Below, piece by piece: positions 9,492 to 17,498 of a stretch of DNA of 52,475 nucleotides. Made by a program: the position numbers and the translations under genes. The DNA comes from Bacillus gaemokensis (lineage in GTDB: Bacteria > Bacillota > Bacilli > Bacillales > Bacillaceae_G): contig NZ_LTAQ01000070.1 in the NCBI RefSeq assembly GCF_001590835.1, positions 147,088 through 199,562 of the forward strand, written 5' to 3'. Position 1 is the stretch's first letter, and each line of letters opens with the position of its first letter. The notes under the pieces are model-generated. The model did no database searches and was not told the origin of the DNA. It worked only from the letters and a program-made list of their open reading frames with translations.

Positions 9492-9507
9492 TGGTATGTA
9501 TCTTGCA
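9492..9507 (+). promoter_or_regulatory. Sigma-54 (-24/-12) promoter
   Basis: TGGTATG-N4-TTGCA matches the consensus TGGCACG-N4-TTGCW with the GG and GC dinucleotides at the required spacing. It lies between a sigma-54 activator gene and the divergent operon, pointing toward the latter. Confidence 0.75.
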
Positions 9508-9558
9508 TGAATAGTAGTTGAATTCTCTACATTTCAAGATTAGGGATAAGTTGAAACT

Positions 9559-9718
9559 TTTATCTCGCTATATGTGGGCAGCAATATCCCTATCTTTAGA
9601 TTCTAAGGAAATCAAAGAAGATAGGTAGGGGATAAACTACCCGTAAATGCCCAGTTGGTGAGGGCAAATGCTCAGTAGAGGGTGAAGAAAGCCCCTACGG
9701 AGCAAAGTTTCATGTTAT
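9559..9718 (+). repeat. bcr1-like repeat, copy 1 (longest)
   Basis: This 160-bp segment begins with TTTAT and shares the pattern GCGGGCAG...AAGGTAGG-GGGGA-TCAACTGCCCGTAAA-GCCC-GATTGGTGAGGGC with copies at 18935 and 30782. It keeps an internal hairpin (GCTCAGTAGAGG with CCCCTACGGAGC) that the other two copies lack. From memory it fits bcr1, a roughly 155-bp mobile repeat of the B. cereus group with TTTAT ends. It is diverged (ACTACCC for ACTGCCC). Confidence 0.65.
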
Positions 9719-9768
9719 AAGGTATGTAACTTTTCAGCAGTACTTAATAAGAAAAAGGAGGTTGAAAA

Positions 9769-10023
9769 ATGAAGGCGGTTATAGAAAACGTGTACAGTCC
9801 TTGTTATGGAAAAGTAGAGAAATTATTTATTACTGAAAGTTCATATGTATATGAATGGGAAAAATTAGCGTTAATTGAAACGATAGATAAACAGAAAGTA
9901 GAAATTAAAGTAGGAATCAGTGGCTATATCGAATTGCTAGAAGTGGAAGAGGGACAAACTATCACGAATAAAACACGATTAATAACAGTAAGGGATGACA
10001 TGTTAATAACAGGTAGTGATTAA
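9769..10023 (+). CDS. Small biotinyl/lipoyl-like domain protein
   Basis: The 84-residue protein looks like one free-standing biotinyl/lipoyl-attachment fold. The central part, LIETIDKQKVEIKVGISG, parallels the lipoyl motif (E-T/S-D-K, followed by VEI-P-SPVSG) and places Lys41 where lipoate would be attached, although there is one extra residue between T and D. The C-terminal half (LEVEEGQTI) fits the second hairpin of the fold. The start follows AAGGAGG. It lies downstream of the sigma-54 promoter and upstream of an amino-acid permease, so a role in catabolism of the imported compound is possible. Whether the lysine is modified, and by what, cannot be told from sequence. Confidence 0.6.
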   Translation: MKAVIENVYSPCYGKVEKLFITESSYVYEWEKLALIETIDKQKVEIKVGISGYIELLEVEEGQTITNKTRLITVRDDMLITGSD

Positions 10024-10132
10024 TAGAAACTGTATGGATTATGTACTGTTTTCTAGTGCTCTTTTAAATAATTACTTTCACTTATTCTAATACCGAGTGA
10101 ATCATAAGAAAGTTTAAGGATTGATTATTACG

Positions 10133-10199
10133 TTACGGTTTGTTTTTTTGATAGGGGGATTTGCTTTCAAAAAATCCCTCTCCTATTGTGAATCCGTAA
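10133..10199 (+). promoter_or_regulatory. Two-part stem-loop upstream of the permease gene
   Basis: An outer stem TTACGG/CCGTAA (10133-10138 with 10194-10199) encloses an inner stem ATAGG-GGGATTT with AAATCCC-CCTAT (10151-10186). There is no downstream T-tract, so it may modulate expression between the lipoyl-like gene and the permease or stabilise the message. Confidence 0.4.
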
Positions 10200-10257
10200 T
10201 AAAAATGTACACCATTATCTTTTTTATGTTTTAACTTTCTTTTTTTAGATTATTTTT

Positions 10258-10271
10258 TTAAAGCGTTTACA
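10258..10271 (+). promoter_or_regulatory. cre-like site before the permease gene
   Basis: TTAAAGCGTTTACA differs from the CcpA operator consensus TGNAANCGNTNNCA at one position. It lies 36 bp upstream of the permease start, so a bound repressor would block transcription. Carbon catabolite control is an inference. Confidence 0.5.
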
Positions 10272-10306
10272 TTCATAGTGTTTGCAAAACTAAAAGGGGG
10301 ATTTAT

Positions 10307-11728
10307 ATGGCAAATCAAAACCAGGAATTAAAACGGGAGTTGAAAAGTCGACATTTATTTATGATCGCACTGGGAGGGGTTATTGGCACCGGACTTTTCT
10401 TAGGATCCGGTTATACAATCCATGAAGCTGGGCCTGGAGGAGCAATTGTAGCCTATCTTGTCGGGGGATTTGTTATGTATTTAACGATGCTCTGCCTTGG
10501 GGAATTGGCAGTTGCTCTGCCTGATGCAGGGTCTTATCAAACGTATGCTACAAAACATATTTCGCCTGCAGTAGGTTATGTAGTGGGATGGATGTCGTGG
10601 TTAAACTGGTCCGCTACGATAGGCATTGAACTGATTGCAGTTAGTATTTTAATGAAACGTTGGTTTCCGGATGTATCATCGTGGATTTGGTGCGTAGTGT
10701 TTGCAGTTCTGCTTTTTACTATTAATGCATTATCCTCAAGAAGTTTTGCAGAGGTTGAGTTCTGGTTTGCAAGTATTAAAGTAATTACAATTATCGCGTT
10801 TATTATTTTAGGCGGGGCAGCTATGTTTGGTTTCCTAGATATGAAAGGAAATGAACCAGCACCAATGCTTTCTAGTTTTACTGATTACGGGGGACTGTTT
10901 CCAAATGGATTAACAGCTATTTTAATTACAATGATTGCAGTCAACTTTTCCTTTCAAGGAACAGAACTAGTTGGTATTGCGGCTGGAGAGAGCGAAAACC
11001 CGGAGAAAACAATACCAAAAGCAATTAATAATACAGTTTGGCGTATACTAGTTTTCTTTGTACTTTCTATTTTTATCCTTGCTGGATTATTTCCTTGGCA
11101 GCAAGCAGGAGTGATAGAAAGTCCATTCGTAGTTGTATTTGATAAAATTGGTATTCCTTATGCGGCAGATATTATAAATTTCGTTATTATTACAGCGGTA
11201 CTATCCGTGGCGAACTCAGGGTTATATGCAACTTCTCGTATGCTATGGTCTATGTCTAATCAAGGGATGATTAATCCGATTTTTGGTAAGTTATCTAAAA
11301 ATGGTGTTCCAATTTATGCATTGGTTGTAAGTACTGTTGTAGGTTGTCTCTCGTTACTATCAGGTATTTATGCGGAGGGTACAGTTTATTTATGGCTTCT
11401 TTCTATTGCTGGATTCGGTGCAATATTAGTCTGGGCGTCTATCGCTTTATCTAACCTTTTGGCTAGAAGAACATACTTAAAGCAAGGAGGAGATATTAAG
11501 GACTTGAAATTTAAAACCCCATTGTATCCGCTTGTTCCAATTCTTGCTTTAGTATTAAATTTAACGGTAATCATTAGTATGGCTTTTATTCCGGAACAAC
11601 GAATGGCATTGTACTGTGGTATTCCATTTGTGATTGTTTGTTTACTGCTTTACCTTGTTACAAGAAATAAGAAAAACAAAATGACGCATATTGAAAAGAC
11701 GAATACAACAGAAGCGCAAAGTCTATGA
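10307..11728 (+). CDS. Amino-acid permease, APC family (RocE/MmuP-like)
   Basis: The 473-residue protein is a 12-helix secondary transporter of the amino acid/polyamine/organocation family. Family signatures are SRHLFMIALGGVIGTGLFLG in helix 1, NALSSRSFAEVEFWFASIKV, and NFSFQGTELVGIAAGESENP. The C-terminal tail is short and charged (KNKKNKMTHIEK). This subfamily in Bacillus includes the arginine/ornithine permease RocE and the S-methylmethionine permease MmuP. The neighbouring RocR-like activator and sigma-54 promoter favour a RocE-type substrate, but sequence cannot decide. The start follows AAAGGGGGA. A cre-like site and a stem-loop lie upstream, and a terminator follows. Confidence 0.85.
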   Translation: MANQNQELKRELKSRHLFMIALGGVIGTGLFLGSGYTIHEAGPGGAIVAYLVGGFVMYLTMLCLGELAVALPDAGSYQTYATKHISPAVGYVVGWMSWLNWSATIGIELIAVSILMKRWFPDVSSWIWCVVFAVLLFTINALSSRSFAEVEFWFASIKVITIIAFIILGGAAMFGFLDMKGNEPAPMLSSFTDYGGLFPNGLTAILITMIAVNFSFQGTELVGIAAGESENPEKTIPKAINNTVWRILVFFVLSIFILAGLFPWQQAGVIESPFVVVFDKIGIPYAADIINFVIITAVLSVANSGLYATSRMLWSMSNQGMINPIFGKLSKNGVPIYALVVSTVVGCLSLLSGIYAEGTVYLWLLSIAGFGAILVWASIALSNLLARRTYLKQGGDIKDLKFKTPLYPLVPILALVLNLTVIISMAFIPEQRMALYCGIPFVIVCLLLYLVTRNKKNKMTHIEKTNTTEAQSL

Positions 11729-11813
11729 TAAGATTTTAGATGTGATTTTCATGCAGTCGAGGAATAGTCGTTATACAAAATCAACTGTAGAAATGGAAAT
11801 GAAAATCAAAAAG

Positions 11814-11849
11814 AAAAACGAGCTAATCTACTAGATAGCTCGTTTTTTT
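11814..11849 (+). terminator. Terminator after the permease gene
   Basis: Arms AAAAACGAGCTA and TAGCTCGTTTTT enclose a 10-nt loop and continue into a T-tract. Confidence 0.88.
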
Positions 11850-11876
11850 CTATACAATACATCCAAACTAAGAGGA

Positions 11877-12071
11877 TTACCCTCTTTTTATTTTTAGTTT
11901 AGCAGTCCAAAACGCAGCAAGCATAATCGCTGCGATACAACCGCTAATTGTCCCAATTAGCTTTGCATAAGGAAGGCTATTCATGTCGTTATTGAGAAAA
12001 AACATCATGCATAGGATTGCAGGGAAAAGGTATAGATAATATAGGCGCTTTAGTCGTTTATCTTTTATCAT
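11877..12071 (-). CDS. Small membrane protein of unknown function
   Basis: The 64-residue product has two predicted transmembrane helices (LYYLYLFPAILCMMFFL, and ISGCIAAIMLAAFWTAKL after the AKLIG turn) with positively charged ends. The ATG at 12071 is preceded on the minus strand by AAAGGGACTAATCAT, a good binding site, which is why I regard it as real. It is convergent with the permease gene and shares the terminator at 11814. I do not recognise a family. Confidence 0.6.
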   Translation of the reverse strand: MIKDKRLKRLYYLYLFPAILCMMFFLNNDMNSLPYAKLIGTISGCIAAIMLAAFWTAKLKIKRG

Positions 12072-12260
12072 ATGATTAGTCCCTTTCTATTATTTTATAA
12101 ATTTATTATATCACAAAAAAATCCAATTAATTGTAAAATATTGGTTCGTATAGGAGTGAGAAGAGGGTATGGATCATTAGAGGCTATAAAATTGTATACA
12201 GTCTCTTTTTTTGTGAAAATAAAACTGGAAACATACTATGTATGCAAAGGGGAATTAGTC

Positions 12261-13535
12261 ATGAATCAGATCATTTCACAGCTAGTAAAACAAATTGATT
12301 TGAGAAAAGAGGAACTACTAGAGCTTACCAAAACATTAATCCGTTTTGAAACACCAGCACCGCCAGCGCGGAATACAAATGAAGCACAGCAATTTGTTGC
12401 TGATTTTTTGAAAAAACGTGATTTTACAATCGATAAATGGGATGTATATCCGAATGATCCAAATGTTGTTGGGGTGAAAAAAGGGACAGCGGGTAATTCT
12501 CATAAAAGTCTTATCATTAATGGGCATATGGATGTAGCTGAAGTATCAGCAGATGAGGACTGGGAAACTGAGCCATTTAAACCATTTATAAAAGATGGAT
12601 GGCTAGTTGGTCGCGGCGCAGCTGATATGAAGGGTGGATTAGCAGGAGCTTTGTTTGCAATTCAGCTGTTACAAGAAGCAGGAATTGAATTACCTGGGGA
12701 TTTAATCTTTCAATCGGTGATTGGAGAAGAAGTGGGAGAAGCAGGAACACTTCAATGTTGTAAACGTGGCTACAATGCTGATGTTGCGGTAGTGGTTGAT
12801 ACAAGTAATTTACATATGCAAGGGCAAGGCGGCGTTATTACAGGGTGGATTACCGTAAAAAGTCTACAAACATTTCATGATGCGACGCGTAGACAGATGA
12901 TTCATGCTGGTGGCCGTTTGTTTGGAGCGAGTGCGATTGAAAAGATGATGAAAATTGTCCAAGGTTTACAGGAACTAGAACGTCATTGGGCGGTAATGAA
13001 AACATATGAAGGCTATCCATCAGGAACAACGACAATTAACCCAGCTGTCATTGAAGGAGGGCGCCATGCAGCTTTTGTTGCAGACGAGTGCCGCTTATGG
13101 ATTACGGTACATTTCTATCCGAATGAAACGCATGATCAGGTGGCAAAGGAAATTGAAGAGTATATTGGTAGAGTGGCAGCGGCTGATCCATGGCTTCGCG
13201 AAAATCCACCACAGTTTGAGTGGGGGGGAGAATCGATGATTGTTGACCGAGGTGAAATATTCCCCTCATTAGAAGTTGATGGTGAACATCCAGCTGTACA
13301 GAAACTTGGATCTGTACATGAATCCATATTAAAAAGAGAGGTAACTGTAGATATGTCAGCAACGGTAACAGATGGTGGATGGTTTAGTCATTTTAATATT
13401 CCAGCGGTCATTTACGGTCCAGGTACGTTAGAAGAAGCGCATTCTGTAAATGAAAAAGTCGAAGTCCAGCAGTTGATCGAGTTTACAAAAGTTATTACTG
13501 CTTTCATATATGAATGGTGTCATACGGAAAAATAA
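12261..13535 (+). CDS. M20-family metallopeptidase (ArgE/DapE/YlmB-like deacylase)
   Basis: The 424-residue cytoplasmic enzyme is a two-zinc hydrolase of family M20. Metal and catalytic motifs are GHMDVAEV, GRGAADMKGGLAG and the catalytic-glutamate region VIGEEVGEAGT; the C-terminal ligand is probably in LEEAHSVNE. The dimerisation domain lies between about residues 190 and 310. Members cleave N-acyl amides; annotated roles include acetylornithine deacetylase and the YlmB deformylase of thiamine salvage. I cannot assign a substrate. The start follows AAAGGGGAATTAGTC; a long in-frame extension to 12072 has no binding site. Upstream, a weak hairpin near 12178-12212 runs into T7 and may be a leader attenuator. 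Confidence 0.85.
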   Translation: MNQIISQLVKQIDLRKEELLELTKTLIRFETPAPPARNTNEAQQFVADFLKKRDFTIDKWDVYPNDPNVVGVKKGTAGNSHKSLIINGHMDVAEVSADEDWETEPFKPFIKDGWLVGRGAADMKGGLAGALFAIQLLQEAGIELPGDLIFQSVIGEEVGEAGTLQCCKRGYNADVAVVVDTSNLHMQGQGGVITGWITVKSLQTFHDATRRQMIHAGGRLFGASAIEKMMKIVQGLQELERHWAVMKTYEGYPSGTTTINPAVIEGGRHAAFVADECRLWITVHFYPNETHDQVAKEIEEYIGRVAAADPWLRENPPQFEWGGESMIVDRGEIFPSLEVDGEHPAVQKLGSVHESILKREVTVDMSATVTDGGWFSHFNIPAVIYGPGTLEEAHSVNEKVEVQQLIEFTKVITAFIYEWCHTEK

Positions 13536-13603
13536 GGGGAATTTAAGGTGTTTCTAATAAAAATATAAGGTTTATTCTGTAATATGAGAGGTACCTGTCG
13601 TGG

Positions 13604-13639
13604 AATCGTACAAGCTTTGATGTTTGTACGATTTTTTTA
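13604..13639 (+). terminator. Terminator after the M20 peptidase gene
   Basis: Arms AATCGTACAA and TTGTACGATT are followed by a T-tract, about 70 nt after the stop. Confidence 0.85.
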
Positions 13640-13760
13640 TTGATTTTAATGGAATAAGAAACAATTTCTTTATAGTATAATGGGAATGTTTTTTGCTTTA
13701 GTCTCCCTAATAAATTCATGAATGGTAAGATAATACCAAATGAAATAAAGGAGAATGTAA

Positions 13761-14683
13761 GTGAATATAAATCAAAAGGCAATTGAGTTACTCGAAAAAA
13801 ATAAATATGAAGAGTCATTAAAACTTTTTAGAAGAGCCGTACAAGTATCAAGAGATGTTCAATCGTTAAACAATCTTGCTTGGATATATAACTATGAAGA
13901 AGATGATATTGAAAATGCCTTGATGCTTATTAGAGAAGTTATAGATATGAAGCCAGCGTCTTATTTTCCATATAATCTTTTAGGAGAAATTTATATAAAG
14001 AAAAAATTCTGGAAAGATGCTTCTAACATTTTGCTTCAGTCTATTGCAATCCAGCCATCTATTGAAGCATACAAAAATTTAGGTGTAGCTAAGTATCACC
14101 TTGGAGAATTAAAAGAGGCTGCAGAGTATTTTCTTATGGGTTCAAGTAACTCTGATAACTCTGATTATTATCTATATAGTTATGTCAAATGTTTGATTGA
14201 GCTTGGCAAAGCAACTGAAGAAAGAATAAATTAGATTCGTTTTCGGAGGAGGATAACGATTTTGTAGGAGCAATCGAAGTTGCAGAATTATATGTGGAAC
14301 TCGGGTGTTTTAAAGAAGCTATAATGTGGTTTGAAAAAGGATGGAAAGATTACTGGAAAGAACCTGTTTGGATTAGTAGGTATATATATTCCCTATTTAA
14401 AATCAACTATATAACTCGTGCGGAAGAAATTATCAGTCAGGTAATTCAGCAAACCAATGAACAAATCCGAGATATATTAGATGAGGTGTGTGACGAAGGA
14501 TGGACAGAAAATGATAAAGAAGAGTGTATCCAACAGTTAAGTAATTATAAGGAAGACTATGAACATATGGTGGAGAAGGTTGTATCTGGATACATTCCTA
14601 AAATGAAATTTAAAACATCGATATACACAGGCTGTTATCTGTTTGGATGTCAACGGCATCATCATCCAGAATACCAAGGGTAA
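13761..14683 (+). pseudogene. TPR-repeat protein gene broken by a frameshift
   Basis: Two reading frames (13761-14234 and the frame of 14294-14683) together encode one tetratricopeptide-repeat protein of about 300 residues. The first part (GTG start after AAAGGAGAATGTAA) has TPR helices such as NKYEESLKLFRRAVQVS and ASYFPYNLLGEIYIKKKFW. It stops at TAG (14232-14234). The second frame carries on without a gap: reading KLDSFSEEDNDFVGAIEVAE from about 14230 joins to YVELGCFKEAIMWFEKGW. A one-base change in the A-rich GAAGAAAGAATAAA segment explains the break. The C terminus ends in a His-rich segment (CQRHHHPEY). TPR proteins are scaffolds; the partner is unknown. A sequencing error is an alternative. 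Confidence 0.75.
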
Positions 14684-14706
14684 ACAGCTACGATAAACTC
14701 AGAAGA

Positions 14707-14759
14707 AAAAGAACTATTTCAAATACTAGTGAAACTAGAAATTTTGGAATAGTTCTTTT
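14707..14759. terminator. Terminator between the TPR gene and the XRE regulator
   Basis: Arms AAAAGAACTATT and AATAGTTCTTTT enclose a 29-nt loop that has its own small stem (CTAGT/ACTAG). The A/T outer arms could serve both convergent genes. Confidence 0.7.
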
Positions 14760-14775
14760 GTCTTCAATAAGGCCC

Positions 14776-15429
14776 CTAAGTTTTCTTCTTTATTTCAGCT
14801 AACTTCTCTTTTGCTAGTTCCACCGCAATAGCATCATCTAAATAGCCAATTGGAAATATATAATCTGGGATAATGTCTGTTGATAAAACAAAATACAATA
14901 AGGCGCTGCCAATGATAGCGCGCTCTTGAATTGAAATAGATTCCTTGCAAAATTGCTGATACATATCTGTTAATTGCTCAATAAAAGGGCCTGTGCTGTC
15001 AATCTGCTCGAGTTTTGGTGAGAAGCTTTCGTGAATACGTTTTTGTCCTTCGGTTGTTTGCGCATAGCTTTCGTAATTTTCGAGCTCCTGTTTAACACGA
15101 GTTGTTGTGTAATCGTAATCAAATAAGTTAGAGGATTGTAATGTTTGTTGAATAGCATCGATGGATGTGTACATATCCGTTCTGTCTTTTTTTTCATGAG
15201 GAGAATCAGTATACATTGCATCATATAGCACTTGTGGTGGAACTTGTAGACATTCTGCGAAATTTTGCAGATGTTTTTGTTTCGCTTGTTGCTTACCATT
15301 TATAATCCTTGAAATTGTTGAGGGATCAATGTTTGTAAGTGTTCCTAATTGACGCATAGATAAGGCACGTTCTTTTAATAATTTCTTTAATAGTGTACCA
15401 AGCTGAACATTTGGATTTTGAGTGGACAT
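14776..15429 (-). CDS. XRE-type regulator with C-terminal DUF1232
   Basis: The 217-residue protein joins an N-terminal Cro/C1-type helix-turn-helix (about residues 8-65; LSMRQLGTLTNIDPSTISRI) to a C-terminal DUF1232 (YkvA-like) segment, LYFVLSTDIIPDYIFPIGYLDD. DUF1232 is a short hydrophobic region of unknown function, possibly membrane-associated. The pairing suggests a regulator that senses something at the membrane. The gene is divergent from the YtaF-like membrane protein, which is the likely target along with itself. The start ATG at 15429 follows GAAGGAGTGCC on the minus strand. Confidence 0.8.
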   Translation of the reverse strand: MSTQNPNVQLGTLLKKLLKERALSMRQLGTLTNIDPSTISRIINGKQQAKQKHLQNFAECLQVPPQVLYDAMYTDSPHEKKDRTDMYTSIDAIQQTLQSSNLFDYDYTTTRVKQELENYESYAQTTEGQKRIHESFSPKLEQIDSTGPFIEQLTDMYQQFCKESISIQERAIIGSALLYFVLSTDIIPDYIFPIGYLDDAIAVELAKEKLAEIKKKT

Positions 15430-15566
15430 AGTTTAGGCACTCCTTCTCGTTTCTAAAGTGTTGAAAAAATGTTGAGCTTTTATTACAAGTATATGAAGCT
15501 GACAGGCACAGTTGCTCAACATTTGCATAAGATGCATGGGAAAGTGAAAAAAAGGAGTGACTGTTG

Positions 15567-16178
15567 ATGAGTACGGCAGGTTTATTTTCAATTCTTCTAA
15601 TTGGAATTGCTTCTAATTTAGATAATGCAGGTGTAGGAATTGCGTATGGGATTCGTCGAATTCAAATATCTTGGTTTAATAATTTTATCATTGCTTTTTT
15701 CGGTTTCCTCTTCACCTTATTGGCCGGATTTTTTGGTAATTGGATTTCATTGTTTATTTCAGATTTTATGGCTAATCTAATTGGCGCGATTGTTCTTGGG
15801 GTAATTGGAGTATTTGTTTTATGTCAGCCATTACTTAGCAAGTCGGAGGAGGTACTTGAGAAAAAGGGGAATATGGTTATGGGGATTTTGCATAATCCAG
15901 AAAACGCTGACTTCGATGGTTCTAAAACAATAAGCTTTTCTGAAGCACTTGTATTAGGTGTTGCACTATCCATTAATAATATTGCTGGGGGGTTTGATGC
16001 GGGGGTAACCAATTTAAATCTTTGGTGGACTGCAATTGTTTCTGGTGTATTTAGTTTTATTTGTATTAGTGGTTTTTCGTATATAGGGAAGAAGTTTTTA
16101 GCGGAATACTTAGGAAAGTGGGCAACAATTATTGCGGGTGTTTTACTGATTCTTATTGGAATCGATCAATTGATGTAA
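15567..16178 (+). CDS. YtaF-like membrane protein (MntP-related)
   Basis: The 203-residue protein has six or so transmembrane helices and resembles the B. subtilis sporulation membrane protein YtaF and, more distantly, the manganese exporter MntP. Acidic or polar residues lie in the first helix of each half (GIASNLDNAGVGIAYG and GVALSINNIAGGFDAG), the arrangement of internally repeated cation transporters. Between them is a soluble loop with NADFDGSKTISFSEAL. The ATG at 15567 follows AAAGGAGTGACTGT. It is divergent from an XRE/DUF1232 regulator. The transported ion, if any, is not known from sequence. Confidence 0.75.
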   Translation: MSTAGLFSILLIGIASNLDNAGVGIAYGIRRIQISWFNNFIIAFFGFLFTLLAGFFGNWISLFISDFMANLIGAIVLGVIGVFVLCQPLLSKSEEVLEKKGNMVMGILHNPENADFDGSKTISFSEALVLGVALSINNIAGGFDAGVTNLNLWWTAIVSGVFSFICISGFSYIGKKFLAEYLGKWATIIAGVLLILIGIDQLM

Positions 16179-16289
16179 TATGGGAAACAGCATCCGAGTA
16201 TTTCCTTGGAAATATAACAAGGTATTGCATATATCGACGAACTTTTATTCATACTAACATTGATTTCTTTTAAAGAAAGGGGGATGAAT

Positions 16290-16448
16290 ATGGGGCGTGG
16301 TAAAGCGTTTGATCATAAGAAAAAAGGTCATGATCATCAGCCTCCTAAAGGAGCGCATGTTCATAAAGATGTAAATGAGCATACGTTAGAAGAGGAAGAA
16401 CTACCTGTTAATATTGAAACGTATAAGAATAGTTTGAAAAAACATTAA
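16290..16448 (+). CDS. Small His/Lys-rich protein of unknown function
   Basis: The 52-residue product begins MGRGKAFDHKKKGHDHQPPK and is hydrophilic, rich in His and Lys in the first half and acidic in the second. The ATG at 16290 lies 6 nt after AAAGGGGG, an ideal position, whereas the ATG at 16284 abuts it. A terminator follows directly. The His clusters could bind metal, but this is a guess. I do not recognise a named family. Confidence 0.65.
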   Translation: MGRGKAFDHKKKGHDHQPPKGAHVHKDVNEHTLEEEELPVNIETYKNSLKKH

Positions 16449-16452
16449 AATT

Positions 16453-16475
16453 AAAGCACCTGCATAGGTGCTTTT
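16453..16475. terminator. Terminator between convergent small genes
   Basis: Arms AAAGCACCT and AGGTGCTTT enclose the loop GCAT, followed by T residues. Confidence 0.8.
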
Positions 16476-16817
16476 CTAACGGATGTCTTCGATTAACTGT
16501 TGTGATTCTTCATACATGCCGTACTCACCTAAAACTTGAATACAGCGCCATTTTAGTTCCTCAATACTTGGTTCTAATTCTTCGGGGAGGACATGGTGAA
16601 TATCTTCAAGCCCCATGCCAAAATGAATAAGTTCTAATACTTGATCATCAATGTTTCGATCCATTAATAATTCCAATACTTCTAAATTAAATATGTATCG
16701 ATAAGCTTCATCGGGCGAAACTACTTTTAGTTTCAAGCTTTCCACAATACTAAGTATAAAAAGAAGAATAGTTTTTTCGAGGACGGGCTTTTCTGCCATT
16801 TGGAATATGAGCTTCAT
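16476..16817 (-). CDS. Hypothetical protein, DUF3969-like
   Basis: The 113-residue protein is helical and acidic, with no signal peptide or membrane helix. Segments such as SPDEAYRYIFNLEVLELLMD and EELKWRCIQVLGEYGMYEES suggest a compact helical bundle. Length and composition fit the Bacillus family DUF3969, but this is from memory. The start ATG at 16817 is preceded on the minus strand by GGAGGTGTAAAAGAA. It is convergent with the small His-rich gene. No function can be proposed. Confidence 0.65.
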   Translation of the reverse strand: MKLIFQMAEKPVLEKTILLFILSIVESLKLKVVSPDEAYRYIFNLEVLELLMDRNIDDQVLELIHFGMGLEDIHHVLPEELEPSIEELKWRCIQVLGEYGMYEESQQLIEDIR

Positions 16818-16892
16818 TTCTTTTACACCTCCACCATATAGCGTTAGGTTGTACTATATTATTCAGGAGGGTGGGACAAATATGCATAATAA

Positions 16893-16931
16893 AAAAAGTT
16901 ATCCTGTCTGAATAGACGAGGATAACTTTTT
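16893..16931. terminator. Strong hairpin with U-tracts on both strands
   Basis: Outer arms AAAAAGTTATCCT and AGGATAACTTTTT plus an inner GTCT/AGAC stem form a terminator. It serves the broken membrane-protein gene to its right on the minus strand. Confidence 0.8.
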
Positions 16932-16952
16932 ACTTGTTAGAATTTGAAATCC

Positions 16953-17437
16953 TTATTTCTCTGCAATCCATACAGATAGCAGAGAAATAAGTAATGCAAA
17001 TACAACATAATCAGGATTCTCAAAATTAGAGAAAATATTTTTCAAGGAGTTTGCACTGTTAATAAAGACACCAAAGAATAGTTGATAGAGTGTTAAATAA
17101 ATGGTTTTCCATTGAATGAAATATTCAGCAACCTCAAATAAATCAGTTGATAGGTCTACGAAACGGTCGAATAGGTGAATGAAATAGAATTACAATAGCT
17201 GTTAGTAAAATTGCAATAAAGGAAAGGTAAACAACTGAATCAACTTCTATTTTACCGAAATTTAATTTGATAAAAAATGATAAGCCAATACCTATAATAA
17301 GGAGGAGTGGGGCTAAACAGAGAAAAAAGGGATATAATGTATGTTTTTGCTTTATGTAAATGTAGTTTGTTATAAGTGAGGTAACCGATTAATAAGAGTA
17401 AGATTCCAATAATGATTAAATAAAAGAAAGTATGCAT
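16953..17437 (-). pseudogene. Membrane protein gene with at least two frameshifts
   Basis: On the minus strand an ATG at 17437 opens MHTFFYLIIIGILLLLIGYL, then coding continues in other frames. About 17350-17190 reads PFFLCLAPLLLIIGIGLSFF and IEVDSVVYLSFIAILLTAIV, and 17190-16953 reads HLFDRFVDLSTDLFEVAEYF, ending ALLISLLSVWIAEK and stop. Joined, these give about 160 residues with four to five hydrophobic helices. Shifts lie near 17370 and 17185. I do not recognise the family. A strong terminator follows, supporting a former gene. Confidence 0.6.
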
Positions 17438-17469
17438 ATATGACTCCGTTCTAATTATTACGTGTAAGG

Positions 17470-17498
17470 AAGAAAAGCGCTTGTAAGTCGCTTTTCTT
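17470..17498 (-). terminator. Terminator after glsA
   Basis: Arms AAGAAAAGCG and CGCTTTTCTT (10 bp, 9-nt loop) read as a terminator at the 3' end of glsA. Confidence 0.8.

Larger units (their letters stand above)
9311..9768. other. Divergent intergenic region of the sigma-54 module
   Basis: This 458-bp gene-free stretch holds a palindromic candidate enhancer (9377-9401), a sigma-54 promoter (9492-9507) and a bcr1-like repeat (9559-9718) that would lie in the 5' untranslated region of the downstream gene. Confidence 0.7.

Noticed and set aside
14294-14683. Separate second TPR gene
   Set aside because: It has no binding site at its first ATG, and its frame continues upstream into the end of the first part, so a frameshift is the simpler explanation.
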